Shown one piece after another: positions 1-6,629 of a DNA stretch of 11,951 nt. A program made the translations under genes and the position numbers. The stretch comes from Candidatus Sulfopaludibacter sp. SbA3 (lineage in GTDB: Bacteria; Acidobacteriota; Terriglobia; Bryobacterales; Bryobacteraceae). The stretch lies in NCBI GenBank assembly GCA_945900935.1, contig CAMDKT010000114.1, forward strand, positions 1-11,951. Direction: 5' to 3'. Under the pieces are notes generated by a model. The model worked only from the letters and a program-made list of their open reading frames with translations, made no database searches and was not told where the DNA came from. Positions within the stretch are counted from its first letter, which is position 1, and each line of letters begins with the position of its first letter.

Positions 1-398
1 ACTTCCAGGCCTTCTTCGCGGACAATCCGTTCGAACACGCCTTCGACGAGCAGGCGCGCCGTATGTTCCACGGGCAGAAAGACCAAACCGGCACCGTATT
101 CGCCGGCGGGGGGCAGGGTGAATCCTTCTTTGGCGCATTCGCGCACGAAAAAAGCGTGGGGGATTTGAATCAGGAGTCCGGCGCCGTCGCCGGTCTCGGA
201 ATCGCAGCCACAGGCTCCGCGGTGCGTCAAATTGATGAGGATCTGGACGCCTTTGGTAATGATGTCGTGCGATTTGTGGCCGTGGATGTTGACCACGAAG
301 CCGATCCCGCAGGCATCGCGTTCGTTGGCCGGACTGTACAGGCCCTGCGCCGGGGGTAGACCGCGGACCGGTTGGAATTCGTCTTGAAAATTGGACAT
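1..398 (-). CDS. gltB: Glutamate synthase large subunit, N-terminal part (runs off left edge)
   Basis: The visible 132 codons are the class II glutamine amidotransferase domain of glutamate synthase. This domain releases ammonia from glutamine, which is channelled to 2-oxoglutarate to make glutamate. The protein starts MSNFQDEFQPVRG and reaches the family signature ERDACGIGFV, with Cys30 as the nucleophile that becomes the N-terminus once a short propeptide is removed. THRGACGCD and TGDGAGLLIQIPH follow at about residues 58-81, as expected for GltB/GltS. The start at 398 has AGAGG at 413-409, 10 bases upstream, and a plausible promoter above it. The rest of the protein (about 1500 residues in the family) lies outside the window. 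The gene is divergent from a LysR-type regulator, which suggests control of nitrogen assimilation. Family identity is secure. Whether the enzyme uses NADPH or ferredoxin cannot be seen. Confidence 0.93.
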   Translation of the reverse strand, partial: MSNFQDEFQPVRGLPPAQGLYSPANERDACGIGFVVNIHGHKSHDIITKGVQILINLTHRGACGCDSETGDGAGLLIQIPHAFFVRECAKEGFTLPPAGEYGAGLVFLPVEHTARLLVEGVFERIVREEGLE

Positions 399-429
399 GA
401 ACTTCTGACCTCTACCGATGATTCCCCTT

Positions 430-458
430 AGAATACCCGTAGCCACAGTATAAGTCAA
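430..458 (-). promoter_or_regulatory. Candidate sigma-70-type promoter of gltB
   Basis: On the minus strand, TTGACT (458-453) is separated by 17 bases from TATTCT (435-430). Transcription would begin near 423 and leave a leader of about 25 bases before the gltB ATG at 398. The match is 5/6 and 4/6 to consensus, so this is plausible but not proven. Confidence 0.45.
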
Positions 459-471
459 TCCGGGATAGAGC

Positions 472-508
472 AATTCATATAATCATAAAAACTTATAGTT
501 ATGGAATT
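472..508. promoter_or_regulatory. Imperfect AT-rich dyad, candidate LysR-type operator (distal)
   Basis: ATAATCATAA (479-488) and TTATAGTTAT (493-502) form an inverted repeat with 8 of 10 positions paired around AAAC. The outer AATTC (472-476) and GAATT (504-508) extend it with a one-base offset. The dyad lies between the divergent gltB and LysR genes, where LysR-type regulators normally bind. Its core (CATAA...CTTAT) resembles the second dyad at 536-552, about five helical turns away. Confidence 0.45.
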
Positions 509-531
509 AGCTGGGCTGAATTGCCAAGTTG

Positions 532-559
532 TTGACATAAGCCAATCTTATGATATCCT
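532..559 (+). promoter_or_regulatory. Candidate promoter of the LysR-type regulator, predicted leaderless transcript
   Basis: A perfect TTGACA (532-537) is followed after 16 bases by TATCCT (554-559). Transcription would start about 7 bases later, at or next to the GTG start codon at 567. The message would then be leaderless. This fits the fact that the only purine-rich stretch (AGGA) directly abuts the start codon and is too close to act as a normal ribosome binding site. Confidence 0.4.
536..552. promoter_or_regulatory. Perfect 6-bp dyad with T-N11-A spacing, candidate LysR-type operator (proximal)
   Basis: CATAAG (536-541) and CTTATG (547-552) form a perfect inverted repeat around CCAAT. 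T538 and A550 give the T-N11-A pattern typical of LysR-type binding sites. The dyad sits between the proposed -35 and -10 boxes of the regulator's own promoter, a position that fits autorepression. Confidence 0.5.
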
Positions 560-566
560 GGCAGGA

Positions 567-1439
567 GTGAATTTTGATCACTTGAAGCTTTTCCGCGACA
601 TTGCGCAGGCCCGGAGTGTGAGCCGTGGAGCGCAGATGAACGCCGTGAGCCAATCGGCGGCGAGTCAGCAATTGCAGGAACTCGAAAGGAATCTGTCAGT
701 TAGCTTGCTGGACCGGTCGACCAGACCGCTGGCGCTGACGCCGGCGGGGCGGCTTTACTACGACTTGTGCCGCGATGTTTTGCGGCGAAAGGAGGAGTTT
801 GACGCCTCGCTTGGCGGGCTGCTGCATGGCGTGGAGGGCACGGTGCGGGTGGCGAGCATATATTCGGTGGGCTTATCGGAGATGTCGCAGTTGGAGGCCG
901 AATTTCAGAACCGGTGGCCGGAGGCGGTGCTCCGGGTGGATTACCTTAGGCCGGAAAAAGTGTACGAACAGGTGGCGGCGGAGCAGGCCGACCTGGGGCT
1001 GGTAAGTTATCCGGAGGCGACGAAGGAGATTGCGGTGATTCCGTGGCGGGAAGAAGAGATGGTGTTGGCCTGCGCGCCGGCGCATCCTTTGGCGGGATTG
1101 CCTCGGATATCGATACGGGCGTTGGAGGGTGTCGATTTTATTGGGTTCGATGAGGAGTTGCCGATTCGGCGGGAAGTGGACCGGTATCTGCGGGACCACA
1201 ATGTGGCGGTGAACTACGTGATGCACTTTGATAATTTGCAGATGATAAAAGAGGCGGTGGTATTGGGGCATGGGGTGAGCATAACGCCGAAGCGGATTCT
1301 GGTATCGGAACTGGCGGCGGGACGGCTGGTGGCGGTGCAATTGGCTGACCCGTTGACGCGGCCATTGGGGATTTTGCACCGGAGGCGGCGTAAGTTGAGC
1401 GGGGCGGCGGAGAGTTTTTTGAAGTTGTTGCAGGAGTGA
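567..1439 (+). CDS. LysR-family transcriptional regulator
   Basis: A LysR-type regulator of 290 residues, the usual size for the family. Residues 1-60 form the winged helix-turn-helix, with a recognition region around NAVSQSAASQQLQELE (25-40) and the typical LTPAG at 57-61. Residues of about 85-290 form the periplasmic-binding-protein-like effector domain. I place the start at GTG 567, giving MNFDHLKLFRDIAQ, because the family motif begins there. The in-frame ATG at 501 would add 22 residues with no family resemblance and would lie inside the upstream dyad. The gene is divergent from gltB and may control it, as GltC controls gltAB in Bacillus subtilis. That role is inferred from position only, and the ligand is unknown. 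Regulators of this family usually repress their own gene, and the dyad within its promoter is consistent with this. Confidence 0.9.
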   Translation: MNFDHLKLFRDIAQARSVSRGAQMNAVSQSAASQQLQELERNLSVSLLDRSTRPLALTPAGRLYYDLCRDVLRRKEEFDASLGGLLHGVEGTVRVASIYSVGLSEMSQLEAEFQNRWPEAVLRVDYLRPEKVYEQVAAEQADLGLVSYPEATKEIAVIPWREEEMVLACAPAHPLAGLPRISIRALEGVDFIGFDEELPIRREVDRYLRDHNVAVNYVMHFDNLQMIKEAVVLGHGVSITPKRILVSELAAGRLVAVQLADPLTRPLGILHRRRRKLSGAAESFLKLLQE

Positions 1440-1446
1440 CGCCAGC

Positions 1447-1614
1447 GTGAAAGCGCTGTCGGGCAGAGTCAGGAACCTATTACGGTGTCTGCCAATGTTG
1501 AAGGACGCCAAGGATGAAATTGATTTGGCAACGGCGGTGAACGGGCAAGCGGACGCGCTGATTACGAGCGACTTGACTGAGCTGGCTGCCCGTCCGGGAT
1601 TTCGATATTCATGA
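1447..1614 (+). pseudogene. Remnant of a PIN-domain (VapC-like) toxin, C-terminal part
   Basis: This 55-codon stretch just after the regulator reads, in one frame, KDAKDEIDLATAVNGQADAL followed by ITSD. That matches the C-terminal half of PIN_3/COG1569-type toxins, where a D-P-x-D-D segment is followed by an aVnGxADalvTgD segment holding acidic residues of the nuclease site. The N-terminal half of the domain, with the first catalytic Asp, is missing. No antitoxin gene is visible. After residue 50 a one-base shift would allow a different tail ending at a stop near 1634, suggesting further decay. A GTG at 1447 could begin the stretch, but no ribosome binding site is evident. I read it as a decayed toxin gene, with moderate certainty because the fragment is short. 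Confidence 0.5.
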
Positions 1615-1662
1615 CGTGCGCCTCCCTCGCATGTAAACACCACGGAACAATTTAAGCCCCAC

Positions 1663-3012
1663 TCAATCCCCGCCAGGCTCCTCCAAAGCCGTGAACACCA
1701 CCGGATATGGCGGTGGCTCGAACACCGAAAGGATATCGCGAATCATCGCTTCGCGCGTCGTGAAGCGAGTCTCGTCGTAGCACCCCAACGGATTCTCCAC
1801 CACATTCACCAGGCACTTGTTGCAGTACGTGCAAGGTAGCGGAGGCTTATCCAAACCCTGCTCCTTGAACATCTTCGGCATATCCGGATTTGCGATCAAC
1901 GTCCGCGCCATGCTGATGGCGTCGCACTGGCCGCTATCGATGGCGTTCCTCATCACGGAAGCCGTCTGAAAGCCGCCGGTGCAGATCACCGGAATCGTCA
2001 CGGCTTGCTTAATGGCCGCCGCGTCGGGCAGGTTCAGCCCCTCAATCACGTTGCCGCGCTCCTTCACCCACTGGTCGTGAAACAGCTTGCCCGTGATGTC
2101 ATTCCTCAGCAGCACAAAATTACGGAACGTGTTCTTACCGCTCGAAATCATCGAGTCGTAAACGCGAATGAAATCGGCGATCGGCAGATCTCCAGGCGGG
2201 TTGCGGGGGTGCGGAAAGAAGCTGCCGCTCGACACGTGTATGGCGTCAACGCCCTCCGCCTCCAGCCACTTGCAGACCGGTACCGAATCCTGAATCGTAT
2301 TGCCCCGCGGCTCGCGAAGCGACATCGCGTTGTTGTTCTCGGTCGCGCTGATCTTCATCTGCAAGTGGAACTCCCGCCCGCAACGCTGCCGGATCGAGCG
2401 CACAATCTCCAACAAAAACCGCGCCCGCCGCTCCAGCGTGCCGCCGTAATCGTCCTGGCGGTCATTGATCGCCGAGCTCAGGAACTGCGTAATCAGGTAA
2501 CCATTCGCGCCATGCAATTCAACGCCGTCCAATCCCGCCCGCTGCGCGCGCTCCGCCGCCTGGCCGAACTGCTGGACCACCTCGGAGATCTGCTGCGCCG
2601 TCATGGCCTTCGCCTCAAAGCCATGCAGCGGATCGGGTTTGGACGTGGAGCTCCAACTCTCCGGATATTCAACGCCCGCGATGTCCCGCTGCCGCCCGCC
2701 GTGGCTCAGTTGCAGGATGAATTTGCAGCCGTGCTCCTGCACCCGCTTCCCCACTTCGCGCCAGAAAGGAATCTTGTTGTCGTCGTCAATCATGGCGTAA
2801 TTGGGCAGGATGCGCCCGCGGCCATGCACCGGCACAAAGGAGGAGATGATCGCGCCCACGCCCCCTCGCGCGAATCGTGTTTCCCAGTTGATCCGCGCCG
2901 GGTTGCCGGAGCCGTCGTAGTTGTCAAAGCGACCGGAGACGTTGGAGCGAATCAGTCGATTCTTCAACTCCAGGTTCCGAAATTTCAGCGGTTGAAATAG
3001 GATATCGGCCAT
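1663..3012 (-). CDS. NADH:flavin oxidoreductase, Old Yellow Enzyme / 2,4-dienoyl-CoA reductase-like TIM barrel
   Basis: An FMN-dependent oxidoreductase of 449 residues belonging to the Old Yellow Enzyme superfamily, which typically reduces the C=C bond of alpha,beta-unsaturated carbonyls or enoyl thioesters. It starts LFQPLKFRNLELKNRLIRS, as the family does. It carries QLSHGGRQ (101-108), HGANGYLITQFLS (167-179) and DDYGGTLERRARF (187-199), which bind flavin and substrate. Cys394, 397, 400 and 411 (C-x2-C-x2-C-x10-C) resemble the 4Fe-4S site of dienoyl-CoA reductases, but spaced one residue shorter in two places, so a cluster is possible rather than certain. The C-terminal FAD/NAD(P)H domain of full-length dienoyl-CoA reductases is absent, so the electron donor is unclear. 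GAGGAG lies 7 bases before the ATG. The gene begins 16 bp after the cytochrome gene and is very likely cotranscribed with it. No signal peptide is seen. Confidence 0.88.
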   Translation of the reverse strand: MADILFQPLKFRNLELKNRLIRSNVSGRFDNYDGSGNPARINWETRFARGGVGAIISSFVPVHGRGRILPNYAMIDDDNKIPFWREVGKRVQEHGCKFILQLSHGGRQRDIAGVEYPESWSSTSKPDPLHGFEAKAMTAQQISEVVQQFGQAAERAQRAGLDGVELHGANGYLITQFLSSAINDRQDDYGGTLERRARFLLEIVRSIRQRCGREFHLQMKISATENNNAMSLREPRGNTIQDSVPVCKWLEAEGVDAIHVSSGSFFPHPRNPPGDLPIADFIRVYDSMISSGKNTFRNFVLLRNDITGKLFHDQWVKERGNVIEGLNLPDAAAIKQAVTIPVICTGGFQTASVMRNAIDSGQCDAISMARTLIANPDMPKMFKEQGLDKPPLPCTYCNKCLVNVVENPLGCYDETRFTTREAMIRDILSVFEPPPYPVVFTALEEPGGD

Positions 3013-3019
3013 GGCGGTT

Positions 3020-3025
3020 CTCCTC
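3020..3025 (-). promoter_or_regulatory. Strong ribosome binding site of the flavin oxidoreductase gene
   Basis: GAGGAG on the minus strand lies 7 bases before the ATG at 3012 and 3 bases past the stop codon of the upstream cytochrome gene. The two genes are therefore likely on one message, with translation possibly coupled. Confidence 0.7.
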
Positions 3026-3028
3026 GAA

Positions 3029-4933
3029 TCAGAACGTCTTAACGTATTCGATCAACGCGCGCTTATCGACATCGCTCAGCGTGCTTCCGTAAGTGTGCCC
3101 GCGATCAACAACGAAGTCCGGCGACAGGTTTCTGCGCAGCAGCACGCCGGTCAGCGCGCCGCGCCCGATCAGCCAGCCGAAAAATCGCGTGAAGAAATTA
3201 TCGTTACGCAGCAACTGCATTCGCGGCGCGTCGATATTCGCGAACAGCGCGACAGGCGTGCCTTTGCGGACCTTCAACTTGTAGCCGCTTTCCAGCGGCA
3301 GCGCGCTATCTTCCGTCGTGAGCCAAACCGACTTCGTGCCCAGCCGTTTCTCCGGCCACATCATCTTTTCCATCGCGTCGTTGAAAGCGGCGATCCGGCC
3401 GGTGATGGCGGGATCGGCGTTAAACAAGCCCAGCGAATTATTGTGCAAATACGGCGCCGTGGCCCACACGCCGGCCAGCGTGGGAACGCGATAGTAGCCG
3501 CGACCGCCGCCGGGCATCAGAAACTTGAGCGGCTTGTCCGGCTTGATGGGATTGTATAGTCCTTGCAACGGCGCCAACTGCGGCTGGTCTTTATACGTCT
3601 GCGAACTGAACTCCTCCCAGACATGTCCCTGAATCGCATTGGACGCGATGGCTCGGCCGATATTCGTCCCCAGCTCAGTCACCGGGTAACGGCGGTCGTC
3701 CGAAAGAAAATTTCCGTCGAGGAAATCCGGCTGTTGCACTGCTGCTCGATACCACGCGGCGGGATCACCGGTCCCCGCTGGCGGCTGTTTGCTGGAGTGG
3801 CAGCGAGCGCAGTTGTCCGCGAAAGCCAACGCGCCGCGCCGCAGCAATGCAGTGTCCGTGGAGAGCAGCGCAGCCCCCGCCGGAACGTCCTGCAGCCGCG
3901 CCGGTTTGATGGTTTTAAGGAACGCCTCGGCCCCTTCCATCAGCGCTTCGGTGGCGCGCCAATCCGCGCAGTCCTTCCGGGCCAGCGCGATGCGGAAAGG
4001 CTTTTGCGGAAACTTCGTGCCGCTAATCGGGTCGTGCAGCGTCGTCCAATAGTCCGAACACATGCCAATGTTGACGTAAACCCGCAGCGACGCGCCCGCC
4101 GTGCCGATCGAGTCCGAGCCGTCCTTCAATATGTGATGCACTTGCCGCGTCGTGCCGTCGGCCATCTTCTCCGGATGGCTCGGGCGATTGGCGAGATTGA
4201 CAATCGAGTTGATGGCGTTCGGGTTGAAGATGTGATCGGCGGCGAACCGCGAAGTGTCGGAGGTTCCGGCGGGCTGGGTATTCGCCACGTGCCAGCGAAA
4301 ATCCTCCGGCTTCATTTTCAAGCCGAACAGCGTGCCTTCCTTGAAGTATTGGTTGCCAATCGCTCCCGACAGGTTGTACCAGCGGGGATTTTCAGTATCC
4401 TTCGGCGGATAGAGCGGGTTGAACCCGATGTGGCAGAACCCACAAGTCATACCGATCAGATAGGGCGGCTCCACCGTCGCCGGGTCGGCCAGGTACTTCT
4501 TCACGTCCCAGGCGAATCGGTCAAACTTCGGATTCTTGAACTTGCGGAGGCCGACAACACCGGAAGACTCACTGGGAATGCCGGGAATATTCACGGGCTT
4601 GCAGACGTCCATCCACAGGCCGTATTCGTCGGGCTGGGTGGCCGCGGCGCAGTCCGGATCGTTCATGACTCCCATAATCTTGAATCGCTCCGGCCGTTTC
4701 CGGGAATCCACGTACTGCAGCATGTCCGTGATGCCATGCGTAATCTTCGCGGTGAGGCGCCAGAAGTTTTCACCCCCGCCGGTCCAGAAATACCAGGTAT
4801 TCCGGCCCGCTCTTTCTTTCGGCGTCAGGTCCTGGCCGCCATATTCATAGGTGTCGGCGCTATCGGTAGCGGGTTGCCCTGGGAGCAGTAAACTGAAGCA
4901 CAGGGTCCAAACTGCATATTTAGCAAAACGCAT
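3029..4933 (-). CDS. RoxA/MauG-like exported dihaem cytochrome c
   Basis: A protein of 634 residues with two c-type haem motifs, CGFCH (164-168) and CARCH (375-379), about 210 residues apart. A MauG/peroxidase-type PYLHNNS lies at 494-500. Size, haem spacing and this motif fit the RoxA/RoxB family of the dihaem cytochrome c peroxidase superfamily, whose known members cleave polyisoprene with oxygen; other members are peroxidases. The N-terminus MRFAKYAVWTLCFSLLLPG is a signal peptide, so it acts in the periplasm or outside the cell. I chose ATG 4933; an in-frame TTG at 4945 would add four residues before the signal. No Shine-Dalgarno is visible. Trp296 and nearby Phe residues lie where RoxA has its inter-haem Trp and distal Phe, but I could not align them. 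Substrate is unknown. It is the first gene of a pair with the flavin oxidoreductase. Confidence 0.82.
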   Translation of the reverse strand: MRFAKYAVWTLCFSLLLPGQPATDSADTYEYGGQDLTPKERAGRNTWYFWTGGGENFWRLTAKITHGITDMLQYVDSRKRPERFKIMGVMNDPDCAAATQPDEYGLWMDVCKPVNIPGIPSESSGVVGLRKFKNPKFDRFAWDVKKYLADPATVEPPYLIGMTCGFCHIGFNPLYPPKDTENPRWYNLSGAIGNQYFKEGTLFGLKMKPEDFRWHVANTQPAGTSDTSRFAADHIFNPNAINSIVNLANRPSHPEKMADGTTRQVHHILKDGSDSIGTAGASLRVYVNIGMCSDYWTTLHDPISGTKFPQKPFRIALARKDCADWRATEALMEGAEAFLKTIKPARLQDVPAGAALLSTDTALLRRGALAFADNCARCHSSKQPPAGTGDPAAWYRAAVQQPDFLDGNFLSDDRRYPVTELGTNIGRAIASNAIQGHVWEEFSSQTYKDQPQLAPLQGLYNPIKPDKPLKFLMPGGGRGYYRVPTLAGVWATAPYLHNNSLGLFNADPAITGRIAAFNDAMEKMMWPEKRLGTKSVWLTTEDSALPLESGYKLKVRKGTPVALFANIDAPRMQLLRNDNFFTRFFGWLIGRGALTGVLLRRNLSPDFVVDRGHTYGSTLSDVDKRALIEYVKTF

Positions 4934-5073
4934 ATACAGGAACAATATAGTATTTGTTCGCCGATGAAAAGCCCTAAGATAATGAAACTGCGATTCAGAC
5001 AGTGGGGGAGGGCGGCAGCGTTTTCAGGAGCACGGAGTACCGCGAGAGGGAATATGCGCGGCGATTTGGGTTG
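4934..5073. other. Intergenic stretch upstream of the cytochrome gene
   Basis: No coding or RNA gene is seen. Just upstream of the cytochrome start, on the minus strand, AT-rich boxes TACTAT and TATATT occur within about 10-20 bases of the ATG at 4933, but no convincing -35 box accompanies them. With no Shine-Dalgarno present, the cytochrome message may have a very short leader. Confidence 0.3.
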
Positions 5074-5413
5074 TTAGGGTGGTTCGAGTTCAAGAGTGGA
5101 CCGCGAGGGGGAGCGAGGGGGCGGGCGGAATGAGTTATCCGCCTGGAGTAGCGAGTTGTGGTCTGAGTAGAGATGAGGCGGCAGCCGTGCTCGCACTCGC
5201 AGGCCGGCGGCGGCGTTGGCGTCGGTGCCGGCGGCGATTAGAATTCGCGTGACTTCAAAGCTTCCCAGGGCGGAGGCGTATAACAACGGGGGTCACTCCG
5301 CTCTTGTCGCGCTCAGGCAGTTCAGCGGGTGTTAGCGCTTTCAGGCGGGTGATGTCATTGCCGCGAATTGCGGCGAACACGACGCCCGCGGCTATTAGCG
5401 GCAGGCAGGCCAT
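5074..5413 (-). pseudogene. Frameshifted ankyrin-repeat protein remnant
   Basis: Reading from ATG 5413 gives a hydrophobic segment (LPLIAAGVVFAAIRGND), then ITRLKALTPAELPERDKSGV. This is the start of an ankyrin repeat. At 5292-5296 a run of five C (minus strand) shifts the frame. Dropping one C continues the repeat as TPLLYASALGSFEVTRILIA and GTDANAA, a canonical ankyrin unit. After this the reading frame degenerates into Arg/Pro-rich sequence ending at 5074, so only one to two repeats survive. In Acidobacteria such proteins are usually longer and exported. There is no obvious ribosome binding site, and the remnant begins just after the stop of the dehydratase-like gene, in the same frame. 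Without the frameshift it might be a small membrane-anchored ankyrin protein. I judge it a decayed gene. Confidence 0.6.
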
Positions 5414-5470
5414 TCCGGCAATGAGTAGTTTGAAAAGCAGGCGTGTGGGCCACGTTGGTTTTCGGGCCGA

Positions 5471-6619
5471 TCACGGCGCGCAATCCGTCCGGCGCCGCAC
5501 CAAATCCGCGCGCTCCAAAACAGAGGGTAACAGATCCATCCCCAATCCCGGTCCGCCGGGCAGATCGAAAAATCCATCGCGCGGCGCGGCGATTGGACCG
5601 ACAATCGGCAGATACTCATCGGCGTAATGCCGGCGCACCGATTCGGCGATATTCAGATTCGGCACGGCGGCGGCAAGATGCATCGTCGCCGCGTGCAGGA
5701 TCGGCCCGCCGCAGTTGTGCGGAGCGACGGGGAGATAATGCGCCGCGCCCATGTCGGCGATTTTCTTCGCCTGCGTCAAACCGCCGCACCAAGCCACGTC
5801 CGGCATGACGATTCGCGCCGCGCCGTTGGCGAGGAGTTCGCGGTACTGCCAGGTTGTCATCAGGCGCTCGCTGATCGTCAAGGGCAGGCGCGTCGACGAA
5901 GCCAATTCGCGATACGCCGCCATATTGTCCTGGCCGAGCATCTCTTCCAGCCACATGGGAGAGAACTCTTCGCAGGCGCGGGCAATCTGAATCGCGCACG
6001 GCAAACTCCAATAGCCGTGAAATTCCATGGCCACTTCCATGGAATCGCCGAATGTTTCCTTGATGAGACGGAGCGGGCGAAGGCCCTCCTTGATCTGCGC
6101 GGGGGTGATGTAGTTGCCACCGGTTTCTTTCGCGATCGGATCGAACGGCCAGATTTTCATGCCGGTGATGCCAGAGTCGAGCAGACTTTCGGCGAGCCGT
6201 ACCGGTTCGTCGAGGAACGAAATGTGGTCGTAGCAGGTATTGTAGGTTCGGATTTTGTCGCGCGTCGCGCCGCCGAGGAGTTCGTAGACCGGCACGCCGA
6301 GGACTTTCCCTTTAAGATCCCAAAGCGCGGTGTCGATAGCGCTGATGGCGCGCATCTCCGCACCGGCCCAACCGGAATAGGAAACGGCGTCGAACATCGA
6401 GGCCCACAATCCTTCGATGCGCCCGGGGTCCTGGCCCAGCAGCCGTGATGCTAGGCGCGAATGGATAACGGCCTCTTCCGAGCCTGGGTGCGGATAGGTT
6501 TCGCCCAGGCCGTAGAGGCCGCTATCGGTATGGATTTTGACCCAAAGCCACTGTATCGGCCCGGCGTGCACCGTGATGCCGCCAGCCAGATAAAGAGTCT
6601 CTATTGCTGTGATCCGCAA
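5471..6619 (-). CDS. Enolase-superfamily sugar-acid dehydratase-like protein (mandelate racemase / galactonate dehydratase type)
   Basis: A protein of 382 residues matching the mandelate racemase/muconate-lactonizing group in length and layout: N-terminal capping domain (1-115), then a beta/alpha barrel. These enzymes abstract a proton alpha to a carboxylate using a Mg2+ ion, most often to dehydrate sugar acids. Likely metal ligands are Glu199 (in MEFHGYW, where many relatives have Asp), Glu225 (WLEE) and Glu251 (ISERL). His201 and the Asp274/His301 pair (MPDVAW, APHNCGGP) are catalytic candidates, placing it near galactonate dehydratases. The exact substrate is not predictable. The start is TTG 6619, chosen because MRITAIETLYL is the family's usual opening and no in-frame Met lies nearby. 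There is no ribosome binding site, so translation probably depends on the carD gene ending 10 bases upstream. Confidence 0.85.
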   Translation of the reverse strand: MRITAIETLYLAGGITVHAGPIQWLWVKIHTDSGLYGLGETYPHPGSEEAVIHSRLASRLLGQDPGRIEGLWASMFDAVSYSGWAGAEMRAISAIDTALWDLKGKVLGVPVYELLGGATRDKIRTYNTCYDHISFLDEPVRLAESLLDSGITGMKIWPFDPIAKETGGNYITPAQIKEGLRPLRLIKETFGDSMEVAMEFHGYWSLPCAIQIARACEEFSPMWLEEMLGQDNMAAYRELASSTRLPLTISERLMTTWQYRELLANGAARIVMPDVAWCGGLTQAKKIADMGAAHYLPVAPHNCGGPILHAATMHLAAAVPNLNIAESVRRHYADEYLPIVGPIAAPRDGFFDLPGGPGLGMDLLPSVLERADLVRRRTDCAP

Positions 6620-6629
6620 AACGCGAGAA

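Noticed and set aside
63..359. Open frame on the plus strand at the left edge.
   Set aside because: It is antisense to the gltB amidotransferase domain, which has clear conserved motifs.
501..566. In-frame upstream start (ATG 501) for the LysR-type regulator.
   Set aside because: The 22 extra residues do not resemble the family, no ribosome binding site precedes it, and the region carries a dyad and promoter-like boxes.
1443..1458. CAGCG...CGCTG hairpin after the regulator as an intrinsic terminator.
   Set aside because: The stem is only 5 bp and no T run follows.
2005..3000. Long open frame on the plus strand.
   Set aside because: It lies entirely opposite the flavin oxidoreductase, is rich in Arg/Ala, and shows no family features. 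The same applies to 3563-4891 (+), 873-1643 (-), 5627-6448 (+), 9037-10296 (-) and 10452-11258 (-), all antisense shadows of GC-rich genes.
4934..4945. TTG at 4945 as start of the cytochrome gene.
   Set aside because: It adds MFLY before a proper signal peptide that begins at the ATG 4933, and neither start has a Shine-Dalgarno to favour it.
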